Assembly (NCBI GenBank): GCA_024640205.1
Contig: JAHEFL010000005.1
Span: forward strand, 1-15,084
Direction: 5' to 3'
From: Flavobacteriales bacterium
GTDB taxonomy: Bacteria > Bacteroidota > Bacteroidia > Flavobacteriales_F > PHOS-HE28
DNA length: 15,084 nucleotides
In this document: in pieces, positions 1 through 6,947 of the stretch
How positions within the stretch are numbered: the stretch's first letter is position 1
Layout of the letters: the number at the start of each line of letters is the position of its first letter
Translations under genes and position numbers: made by a program
The notes under the pieces: model-generated
Seen by the model: the letters and a program-made list of their open reading frames with translations, nothing else
Databases searched by the model: none
What the model was told of the DNA's origin: nothing

Positions 1-3000
1 CCTATAACGTCGGTGCGCCCTTGACCATTCCAACCTTGTTGAGCGCCAATGACGAGACCACGATCAACATCTGCCAGTACGAACCGGTCCAGCTGAATCT
101 GATCCCCCCTCCTGACCCGGCATGGTTCAATATCCAGTGGGAGCCTGCAAGTGCATTGAATGATGCGACCGTGGCGGACCCCTTGGCGATGCCTATGAAC
201 GATACCTGGTTCACCGTGTCAGTGACCAGCCCGAGCGGCTGCGGAAATATGACCGACAGTGTATACGTGGGTGTCACACCAGGTAGCATCCTTGCATTGG
301 AAACATTCACGAACAAGACCGCCATGTGTCTGGGTGATTCGGCCCAATTGAGCAGTCAGGCATTGCGCGTGATCGCCACGGATCGATTCAATGGGCCGCC
401 ATCCGCGATCTGGACCGCCATACAAGGCGGGATGGTCAGCACTGCGTGCGGAAGCGCGGCGGGATCCGCATTGTACTTCAATGGCAACGGGCAGCGCTCA
501 GCACAGACCGTCGGACTCAACACCATTGGTGGCGGAGAGGTGAGGTTCCATCTGAAGATCGCCAACGGCTCCGCTCCCTGCGATGATGCTGATGCTGGTG
601 AGGATGTTCGACTGGAGTTCAGTACGAACAACGGCTTCAGTTGGTCCACGGTGAATACGTACTTGGAGAATGCATATGCGAGTTTCACTCCGATCATCGC
701 ATCCATTCCTCTGGCCGCTCAGACCACAAATACGATGTTCCGATTGCGACAGCTATCCAACTCCGGATCGGGACAGGACAATTGGGCGATCGATGACTTC
801 TTGGTCGCTCGGTATGACAACAACTGGCTTGCCTATGCCTGGTCCCCTGGCCCGGTATCCAATGGCTCTGGTGCGAACACCATGGCTTATCCGACCGCCA
901 CAGGTTGGTTCGTCCTGAGCGGGACCGATCCTCAGGCCGGATGTGTTTACAGCGACTCCGTGTTCATAGACGTCGACCCGGCTTTTTCCATCTCCGTTAC
1001 CGACGCGACCACATTGTGTGATGCTGCTGGGATACAACTGAGCGCTGTCCCGAGTTTCGTGACGCCGATCACATGGAGCTGGACACCGGACAACGGTACG
1101 CTCAGTGCCACCGATGTTCCCAACCCTTTGGCGACACCCACCACTACCACAACGTACGAAGTGCAGGCGGTCACCGACATTGGATGCTCGGCCAGCAGCC
1201 AGGTCACCTTGACCGTGGGACAGTTGCTGGACCTCATCGTAAGCGCTACGAACGACACGCTGTGCCAGGGTCAGAGCACCCCGCTCAACGCTCTGGCTTC
1301 CGGTGTCACCGGCTTGACCTATGCATGGACCGGCGCAGGATTGAACAATGCATCGATCGCCTCACCGACCGCAACTCCGACCCAGACCACGACCTATACC
1401 TGCACGGTGACGGACAATGTTTCCGGATGTTCCCTGACCGAAAGTGTTCAGGTCGTTGTGAACACAGGATACACCGCCAATGCCGGTCCGGATCAATCCG
1501 TCTGCAGTGCATTGGGCCTCCAACTCAACGTGCAGCACAATGTTCCGGACCCGATCTATGCATGGAGCCCTGCGGCGAACCTGAATTCCTCAGCGATACA
1601 ATCGCCAAGCATTACCAATGACGTCAGTGCGACCTACACGGTCATGGTAAGCGACCAGTTCGGATGCTCTGTTTCAGATCAGGTCCAGGTCACTCGCGCT
1701 TTCGAGGGCCTACCGGCACAATTGAACGCAAGCGCCTGCGCCAGCGCACCTCCCGTATTGAGCAGTCCTCAGGTCGGCACGGCATACTTATGGAGCACAG
1801 GAGAGGTAACGCCAACGATCACGGCTTCCGCGAGCGGGACATATACGCTCACGATCACTGATGCGCAAGGCTGCCAGGGTATGACGAATTTCAATGTCAC
1901 CCTGTTCCCCATGCCGGTGGTGGCACTTGGGCCCGACCTTTCCATTTGTGGCTCCGTGGGTCAGGTGCTCGATGCCGGTAACGCTGGAAGTACGATCCTG
2001 TGGAACACCAATGCGAACACTCCACAGATCACCGTGACCACCAGCGGGAACTACACAGCGACCGTTACGAATTCGAACGGATGCACCTCCAGCGATGCGA
2101 TCAATGTGCAGTTCAATGATCTGCCAGTGGACGTGCTGCAGGATGCAACTGCGTGTATCAACTCACCACCTACCCTGGACGCCGGGAACCCCGGAAGCAC
2201 CTACCAGTGGGGTGGCGGGCCGACCACCCAGACCGTGATCGCCAACGTGAGCGGCACCTATAGCGTGACCATTACCACACCGCAGAACTGCTCTGCATCT
2301 TTCGACGCATTGGTAACCTTGATGCCGGAGGTGTCCGTGGATCTCGGAAATGACACTACCCTATGTGAAGGAGAAAGCCTGGAACTGAACGCCGGGAACC
2401 CCGGGAACACGAACCAATGGAGCACGGGCCAGACCGGCACCACCATCATGGTATCAGACGCCGGCACCTACTCCGTGAATTCCAGCAACGGATATTGTAC
2501 AGGTAATGATGTGATCACCATTACCGTTTCCCCAGCGCCGACCGATGAACTCGAGGATACTACGCAATGTATCGACGACCCGATCCAACTGGACGCGGGC
2601 AATCCAGGAAGCGACTTCCTATGGAGCACGGGCGAGGTCACCCAGGTAATCAATGCTCCTTTAAGCGGCACCTATTCGGTGATGATCACCAATGCCAACG
2701 GCTGCGAGAGGTCCTATTCATCCGAAGTCACCTACTCCTCCCCACCACTGGTATACCTTGGTACGGACACCGTGCTTTGCGATGGGCAAACATTGATGCT
2801 TGACGCAGGGAACCCGGGGAGCACATACGTGTGGTCGACGGGAGGAACGACACGGACATTGTCCGTAAGTGATGCGGGAAATTATACCGTTACCGTCCAC
2901 ACTGGACCTTGCCAACGAAGCGACTCCATCACGGTCCTGTTCAACCCATCGCCGCAGCGGATGATGGAAGAGGAGATCTTCATCTGCTTCGACGAAGAAC

Positions 3001-3461
3001 CTGGATACGTGACGCTCGAAGCCGGTAATAGTGGTTCGGCCTACTTGTGGAGCACCGATGAAACGACCCAGGAGATCCTGGCGGAAGCGTATGGATGGTA
3101 TTTCGTGGACATCAGCAACCGACATGGATGTTCATTGTACGATTCCGTGAAGGTCACGGAATTCTGCCCCTCCACCATCTTCATCCCCAACACGTTCACT
3201 CCGAACGGGGACGGGATCAATGACGTGTTCCTTCCCGTAGGCAGGAACATCGCAAGTTTGGAACTGCTCGTCTTCGATCGATGGGGAACCCTGCTGTTCG
3301 AAAGTGATGACCCAGCGATCGGTTGGGATGGCACGTACCGTGGAGAGGTGGTGAAGAACGACATGTACGCCTGGAGGATGCGCTACCGGTTCCAGGAAAA
3401 AAGTGACGGCACGCTGGGTAGGGAGCATCAACAGCTCGGACACATCCAGGTCCTTCGCTGA
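1..3461 (+). CDS. Giant secreted Ig-like repeat protein with reelin-like module and T9SS type B sorting domain (5' partial)
   Basis: The 3' end of a large cell-surface or extracellular protein, probably an adhesin. The frame is open to the left edge (codons from base 3 read YNVGAP before the TTG at 21), so the real start and signal peptide lie outside the window; the TTG is not the likely start. Residues below count from that TTG. The visible 1146 residues hold Ig/PKD-like beta modules, each with a Cys near the start and a YxVxVT...GC end, a reelin-like module at about 122-264, and seven related modules of about 69 residues from 563 to 1047 carrying LDAGNPGS and LWSTG motifs. The C-terminus (1048-1146) has IPNTFTPNGDGINDVF, FDRWG and a GWDGTYRG-type motif, diagnostic of the gliding-motility-associated type B domain that directs T9SS export. 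The TGA stop lies 15 bp from the convergent omega-amidase gene. The ligand cannot be inferred. Confidence 0.93.
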   Translation, partial: YNVGAPLTIPTLLSANDETTINICQYEPVQLNLIPPPDPAWFNIQWEPASALNDATVADPLAMPMNDTWFTVSVTSPSGCGNMTDSVYVGVTPGSILALETFTNKTAMCLGDSAQLSSQALRVIATDRFNGPPSAIWTAIQGGMVSTACGSAAGSALYFNGNGQRSAQTVGLNTIGGGEVRFHLKIANGSAPCDDADAGEDVRLEFSTNNGFSWSTVNTYLENAYASFTPIIASIPLAAQTTNTMFRLRQLSNSGSGQDNWAIDDFLVARYDNNWLAYAWSPGPVSNGSGANTMAYPTATGWFVLSGTDPQAGCVYSDSVFIDVDPAFSISVTDATTLCDAAGIQLSAVPSFVTPITWSWTPDNGTLSATDVPNPLATPTTTTTYEVQAVTDIGCSASSQVTLTVGQLLDLIVSATNDTLCQGQSTPLNALASGVTGLTYAWTGAGLNNASIASPTATPTQTTTYTCTVTDNVSGCSLTESVQVVVNTGYTANAGPDQSVCSALGLQLNVQHNVPDPIYAWSPAANLNSSAIQSPSITNDVSATYTVMVSDQFGCSVSDQVQVTRAFEGLPAQLNASACASAPPVLSSPQVGTAYLWSTGEVTPTITASASGTYTLTITDAQGCQGMTNFNVTLFPMPVVALGPDLSICGSVGQVLDAGNAGSTILWNTNANTPQITVTTSGNYTATVTNSNGCTSSDAINVQFNDLPVDVLQDATACINSPPTLDAGNPGSTYQWGGGPTTQTVIANVSGTYSVTITTPQNCSASFDALVTLMPEVSVDLGNDTTLCEGESLELNAGNPGNTNQWSTGQTGTTIMVSDAGTYSVNSSNGYCTGNDVITITVSPAPTDELEDTTQCIDDPIQLDAGNPGSDFLWSTGEVTQVINAPLSGTYSVMITNANGCERSYSSEVTYSSPPLVYLGTDTVLCDGQTLMLDAGNPGSTYVWSTGGTTRTLSVSDAGNYTVTVHTGPCQRSDSITVLFNPSPQRMMEEEIFICFDEEPGYVTLEAGNSGSAYLWSTDETTQEILAEAYGWYFVDISNRHGCSLYDSVKVTEFCPSTIFIPNTFTPNGDGINDVFLPVGRNIASLELLVFDRWGTLLFESDDPAIGWDGTYRGEVVKNDMYAWRMRYRFQEKSDGTLGREHQQLGHIQVLR
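384..812 (+). other. Reelin-like beta module nested inside an Ig-like module
   Basis: This stretch of the adhesin encodes a module with ALYFNGNGQRSAQT, VRFHLKI, CDDADAGEDVRLEFSTN, MFRLRQLSNSGSGQDNWAIDD. That order (ALYF-G, a strand with a Cys/acidic run, EDV-LE-ST-G-W, FR-RQ-GSG-DNWAIDD) matches reelin-type subrepeats known from eukaryotic reelin and from bacterial secreted proteins. Before it stands the start of an Ig-like module (AMCLGDSAQLSS) and after it the rest of one (LAYAWSPGPV to GCVYSDSVFIDV), so the reelin-like unit appears inserted between the first and second halves of one Ig-like fold. Family assignment is from motif recognition, without a profile search. Confidence 0.7.
1707..3161 (+). 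repeat. Seven tandem Ig-like coding repeats of about 207 bp in an alternating B-A-B-A-B-A-B order
   Basis: Seven diverged modules follow one another with boundaries near residues 563, 631, 701, 769, 838, 908 and 976 of the adhesin, a period of about 69 codons. Shared core motifs are L(D/N/E)AGN(P/S)GS, (Q/L/V)WSTG and SGTYSVTIT followed by GC or NC. The linker in front of each core falls in two classes that alternate: class A resembles VDLGNDTTLCEGESLEL (residues 634, 772, 911), and class B resembles LPVDVLQDATACINSPPT (residues 564, 701, 840). The last B copy is degraded and acidic. At DNA level the repeats keep only short common blocks such as GCCGGGAACCCCGG, so they are old rather than freshly duplicated. 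Confidence 0.85.
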
Positions 3462-3476
3462 TCACCCTATGTACGG

Positions 3477-4265
3477 CTATCGAAGCTCGAATTCATCCGC
3501 ATCCAGGAGGACGGGGAACTTCTTCCTGAACTCCTCCAAAGAAGTACCATCCATGGTCCGATGGACCAGTTGAACCGCGGAAGGTTCCGCTTCCACGACC
3601 TCCCCGCGGGGGTCAATACAGGCTGAATCACCGGCATAGTGGATCCCCTTTCCGTCCATTCCCACCCGGTTCACACCGATCACATATGCCTGGTTCTCGA
3701 TCGCACGCGCGATGAGCAACTGCCGCCATGGATACCTTCTTGCTTCCGGCCAATTCGCAACGTACACGGCAGCATCGTAATCCCCCCTGCCCTGGATCGC
3801 CCTGGAACGTGAAAAGACAGGAAAGCGCAGATCGTAGCATACCTGAAGTAACAAGCGCCACCCTCGCCACTCCACCACCACACGCTCCTTTCCCGCGGAA
3901 TAGTGGTCCTGTTCATCCGCCATGCGGAACAGGTGCCGCTTGTCGTACGCGGTCACGCTCCCGGAAGGGTCCACGAAAAGCCCTCTATTAAAGTATTCCT
4001 CATTGTCCGCGATGATCAGGCTACCATATACCGCACATTTCAGCCCTGCTGCAAGGGCTTTCATCCAGGCTATGCTAGGTCCATCCATCCCTTCGGCCAG
4101 TTCCTTGCTCCGCATGGTGAAGCCGGTGGTGAACATTTCCGGAAGTACCAGCAGGTCGGTGGATCCCGACAATCCTTCAGTCATCTCCTCGAACATCCTC
4201 CTGTTCGCATCGGGATCCTCCCAATGCAGCATGCTTTGGGCCATGGTAATCCTCAGATCGCGCAT
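3477..4265 (-). CDS. Omega-amidase, carbon-nitrogen hydrolase (nitrilase) superfamily, YafV/NIT2-like
   Basis: A cytoplasmic hydrolase of 262 residues, the usual length for this family. The Glu-Lys-Cys triad is visible: Glu43 in LPEMFTTGF, Lys109 in YDKRHLF and Cys143 in QVCYDLRFP. The PEMFTTGF and CYDLRFPVFSR signatures are typical of omega-amidases (E. coli YafV, mammalian NIT2), which hydrolyse 2-oxoglutaramate or 2-oxosuccinamate to the 2-oxo acid and ammonia. The ATG start overlaps the last 13 nt of the upstream aminotransferase gene, so the two are surely co-transcribed and probably translationally coupled. Context supports removal of the alpha-ketoglutaramate made when glutamine donates its amino group. 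The stop is TAG, 15 bp from the convergent adhesin gene. Substrate is inferred from family and neighbour; general amidase activity is the alternative. Confidence 0.93.
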   Translation of the reverse strand: MRDLRITMAQSMLHWEDPDANRRMFEEMTEGLSGSTDLLVLPEMFTTGFTMRSKELAEGMDGPSIAWMKALAAGLKCAVYGSLIIADNEEYFNRGLFVDPSGSVTAYDKRHLFRMADEQDHYSAGKERVVVEWRGWRLLLQVCYDLRFPVFSRSRAIQGRGDYDAAVYVANWPEARRYPWRQLLIARAIENQAYVIGVNRVGMDGKGIHYAGDSACIDPRGEVVEAEPSAVQLVHRTMDGTSLEEFRKKFPVLLDADEFELR

Positions 4266-5416
4266 AGTCGTTCAATAGCCGCATCCAGGGTAGCATCCTC
4301 CTTGGCGAAACAGAACCGAAGTAGCCGTTGTTCTCTGGGCGGGGAAGCATAGAACGGCGACAGCGGTATCGCGGCCACACCATGTTCCCGTGCAAGTTCC
4401 GTCGCGAAGGTCACATCATCCTGAAGGCTGATCGCACTGAAATCAACCACCTGGAAATAGGATCCCTCACATGCCAGCAGGTCGAAACGTGAGCTGCGCA
4501 ACCCATCAGCGAAGCGGTCCCTTTTCGCTTGGAAGAACGCCGATAATCCTTCGTAATTAGATGGTTCATCCAGATACTCGGCCAGCGCATACTGGACAGG
4601 GGTGTTCACGCTGAACACATTGAACTGGTGGATCTTCCTGAAGACCTTCATCAGCTTCGCTGGAGCGAGAACATATCCCACCTTCCAGCCTGTGGCATGG
4701 AACACTTTGCCGAAGCTGAAAACGACGATCGAGCGCTCCTGGAGTTCCGGGATCGCCATGACCGAAGCATGGGACAAACCATCGTAGACGAGATGTTCGT
4801 ACACTTCATCACTGACGAGGATGATGTTCGTCCCCCGCAACATTTCAGCGATGCGGTGCAGGTCCGTTCGTCGAAGAACCGTGCCACCCGGATTGTGCGG
4901 CGAATTGATCATCAGGACCCGGGTACGGTCCGTTATGGCCTTGCCCACCAGCGACGCATCGAAATGCAGTTCATCTCCCAATGGCACATGGACCGGGATC
5001 CCGCCCACGGCCAGCACGGCCGGCGCATAACAATCATAAGAAGGGTCCATGATGATGACCTCATCTCCCGGATGAACGAGGGCAACGACAGCAGTGAAGA
5101 GTGCCTGCGTGGCCCCGGCGGTGACCGTCACCTCCGCTTCAGCATCATACTCCGCTCCGTAGATGCGATCCACCTTGCCAACGATGGCTTCCCTCAGCGC
5201 AGGAAGACCGGCCATTGGAGCGTACTGGTTCCGGCCATCACGCATGGCCCTCTCCACCAGATCAATGAGCTTCGGGTCGATGGGGAAATCCGGGAACCCC
5301 TGGGACAGGTTGATGGCTCCGACCTCCTGCGCCAACTGGCTCATGACCGTGAAGATCGTTGTTCCTGAGCGCGGTAGTTTGTCCGTTATATCGAGCGCTG
5401 TTCCCATGATCGGCAT
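4253..5416 (-). CDS. PLP-dependent class I aminotransferase, methionine/glutamine transaminase type (YbdL/KAT-like)
   Basis: A 387-residue fold-type I aminotransferase acting in the cytosol. Visible motifs: NLSQGFPDFP (37-46) that shapes the substrate pocket, YAPMAGLPALREAI (65-78), TAGATQALF (99-107), NSPHNPGGT (171-179), SDEVYEHLVYDG (202-213), the PLP-binding Lys237 in FSFGKVFHATGWKVGY, and the carboxylate-binding Arg367 in LLRFCFAK. The SFGK..H.TGWK..Y pattern is that of E. coli YbdL and kynurenine aminotransferase/glutamine transaminase K, which convert methionine, aromatic amino acids or glutamine to 2-oxo acids. Overlap with the omega-amidase gene fits a glutamine transaminase role, for example re-amination of the methionine-salvage 2-oxo acid. 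The start is the ATG at 5416; a second in-frame ATG lies three codons in (5407) and cannot be excluded. Kynurenine aminotransferase is an alternative name. Confidence 0.93.
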   Translation of the reverse strand: MPIMGTALDITDKLPRSGTTIFTVMSQLAQEVGAINLSQGFPDFPIDPKLIDLVERAMRDGRNQYAPMAGLPALREAIVGKVDRIYGAEYDAEAEVTVTAGATQALFTAVVALVHPGDEVIIMDPSYDCYAPAVLAVGGIPVHVPLGDELHFDASLVGKAITDRTRVLMINSPHNPGGTVLRRTDLHRIAEMLRGTNIILVSDEVYEHLVYDGLSHASVMAIPELQERSIVVFSFGKVFHATGWKVGYVLAPAKLMKVFRKIHQFNVFSVNTPVQYALAEYLDEPSNYEGLSAFFQAKRDRFADGLRSSRFDLLACEGSYFQVVDFSAISLQDDVTFATELAREHGVAAIPLSPFYASPPREQRLLRFCFAKEDATLDAAIERLCAI

Positions 5417-5470
5417 GATGCCGTGAAGCTAATCCATGGGCAGCGGTCCGCTCACATCCGTTCATTGGAG

Positions 5471-5502
5471 AAAAAAAGTCCCGGCCTTAGGCCGGGACTT
5501 TT
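5471..5502 (-). terminator. Rho-independent terminator, perfect hairpin flanked by A and T runs (possibly bidirectional)
   Basis: A perfect inverted repeat: GTCCCGGCC at 5478-5486 and GGCCGGGAC at 5490-5498 around a TTA loop, extended by AAAA/TTTT to a 13-bp stem. Seven A residues at 5471-5477 give a seven-U tail for transcription on the minus strand. It sits 43 bp beyond the stop of the four-cysteine secreted protein gene and so closes the polA-lipoprotein-secreted protein transcript. The TTTT on the other side would give only a short U run for plus-strand transcripts. Confidence 0.9.
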
Positions 5503-5545
5503 CATGTGCTCCAGGGACCCTTGTCACCGCAGGCCTGGCAACACG

Positions 5546-5989
5546 TTACTCCTTGAAACCGACCATGATGGCCACGCAGCCTACGTGAACCATGTCCGTC
5601 TTTTCCTTTTCCGGAACCCAAACAATAACTTTCATCTGGGTGGTACTCGATGCTTTCAGGTCGAAATGCGGCTTCGGCTCCGGGGCGAGGCTTTCGAAAA
5701 TGATCTTGTTATTCGTGTCCACCAATTTCCAATTCACCTCGCCCAGGATGGGATGGGCGCACACCAACACCCGGTACTGCTGACCCGAATAGAAAGTGAG
5801 GTTCACCTCCGCCTCCTCACCGGCAGCGAGTTGGGCGGCATTGAACGTTTCATTGAACTTGAATGGCGCCAGCTCTGGCACGCACTTGTTCTTGGCGAAG
5901 CTCCGGCATTGCGCCTGTGACATGGTAGCGAGCAGCAGGAAGGTCCCGGTGAGGAGAACGTTCAAGAGCATATATCGTACGTTGCGCAT
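5546..5989 (-). CDS. Small secreted four-cysteine protein of unknown function
   Basis: A 147-residue exported protein. Residues 1-26 form a signal peptide: charged start (MRNVR), hydrophobic core LLNVLLTGTFLLLA and a likely signal peptidase I site after SQA; Cys28 is not in a proper lipobox, so it is not called a lipoprotein. The mature part, about 120 residues, is predicted beta-rich (FKFNETFNAAQLAAGEEAEV, YRVLVCAH, MKVIVWVPEKE) and ends in HVGCVAIMVGFKE. Four Cys (28, 36, 77, 138) could form two disulfides in the periplasm or outside the cell. I recognise the general look of a conserved Bacteroidota family, but no domain with known function. The ATG lies 8 bp after the stop of the lipoprotein gene, so both belong to one operon, closed by the terminator at 5471-5502. 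Confidence 0.85.
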   Translation of the reverse strand: MRNVRYMLLNVLLTGTFLLLATMSQAQCRSFAKNKCVPELAPFKFNETFNAAQLAAGEEAEVNLTFYSGQQYRVLVCAHPILGEVNWKLVDTNNKIIFESLAPEPKPHFDLKASSTTQMKVIVWVPEKEKTDMVHVGCVAIMVGFKE

Positions 5990-5997
5990 ATCGGCGA

Positions 5998-6900
5998 TCA
6001 GTTGATATAGGTATTGCGGACCTGTGCGGCCTTGTCCCGAATGGCGACCAATTGTGCATCCGAAAGAGATGCCATGGCCACTGCCCCTCCTACCACGGTC
6101 ATGCCTTCCTCCTGCGTGATCGTGCTTTCACCGCTGCTTTCGACGGTTACATCCGTGAAAAGTTTGTTCAAGGCCTCCAGGTCGGCTTTCACTTTCGCGA
6201 TCGAGGTCTCATCCCCCGGATAAGTTCCCATAAGGCCCACCAGATCACCAAGCGAGAGTTTCTGCTCAGCGATACGCTGACGCAGTTCGGGACTATCATT
6301 CGTAAGAGTCACCTGTGTAGCGATATACAAGCCTTCTATCCATCCACCAGCGATCATCAGGCCGCTCAGGTTCTCCCGTTCATTGTCCTTCAGGTACGCA
6401 TCCACATCCCAATAAGTCTCGCTGATGATGCTCAACAACGAATCCCTGTCGTTCCGATTGCGCTCCATACGATCGACCGTGGATTGGTCAAAAGCATGGC
6501 TCACGTTCAATCGCTTGGCCAGGTTCTGGGCACACGCAGTGTACAGCATGCTCTCCTGTGTCTGGTTGAAGACGCTGGTATAACTCAGGTCCGCTCCATA
6601 AATGCCCAAGTTCAGTGCCTGCGCGGTGGAGGATGTGTAGCGATTGACGTTCTTCACGTCATTTAGGATCTTTCCGTTGTATTCAGCACCGGCCTTTTTC
6701 AACAGTGCCGCGGTCTCCATGGGAGAAGGAATGTTGAAGAAGATGTTCTTCGTCTTGCGGACCCGTTCGGTGCGGGTCGCATCGCCTTGGCCATCATCCA
6801 CCTGCAGAGCATCCTGCTGTGTCTCATTGCCGCCGCAGGCAGCGAGCAGTCCAACAGCGAGCAGGAGCATGGGCCATCTGTTCGTTCGCATCGGTTTCAT
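5998..6900 (-). CDS. Conserved Bacteroidota lipoprotein of unknown function
   Basis: A lipoprotein of 300 residues from the chosen ATG at 6900: n-region MKPMRTNRWP, hydrophobic LLLAVGL and lipobox LAAC with lipidated Cys22, followed by GGNETQQD. An upstream in-frame ATG at 6948 overlaps the polA stop as TGATG, but would put the Cys at 38 behind an unusually long polar leader; ATG 6891 is also possible. The mature part looks mostly helical, with IFFNIPSPMETAALLKKAG, LNLGIYGADLSYTSVFNQTQ and LIAGGWIEGLYIATQ, motifs I recall from a widespread Bacteroidota family without assigned function. It has no evident enzyme motif. It lies 47 bp after polA and 8 bp before the small secreted protein gene, suggesting co-transcription with polA; a functional link to replication does not follow from that. 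Confidence 0.86.
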   Translation of the reverse strand: MKPMRTNRWPMLLLAVGLLAACGGNETQQDALQVDDGQGDATRTERVRKTKNIFFNIPSPMETAALLKKAGAEYNGKILNDVKNVNRYTSSTAQALNLGIYGADLSYTSVFNQTQESMLYTACAQNLAKRLNVSHAFDQSTVDRMERNRNDRDSLLSIISETYWDVDAYLKDNERENLSGLMIAGGWIEGLYIATQVTLTNDSPELRQRIAEQKLSLGDLVGLMGTYPGDETSIAKVKADLEALNKLFTDVTVESSGESTITQEEGMTVVGGAVAMASLSDAQLVAIRDKAAQVRNTYIN

Positions 6901-6947
6901 CGGATCGGTTAGGGACGGTTCAAAGGTGCCTCTGAGGTCAGCGGACA

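Noticed and set aside
21..23. TTG as start codon of the adhesin
   Set aside because: The frame stays open to the left window edge and the protein lacks a signal peptide from here, so the gene begins upstream.
1073..1621. Second plus-strand frame of 182 codons inside the adhesin gene
   Set aside because: Out-of-frame reading of Ig-like repeat codons, Arg/His/Cys-rich without structure.
2170..2840. GC-rich blocks such as GCCGGGAACCCCGG recurring in the adhesin, considered as intergenic-type repeats or recombination sites
   Set aside because: They fall in frame at the AGNPG motif of each module and are explained as coding repeats.
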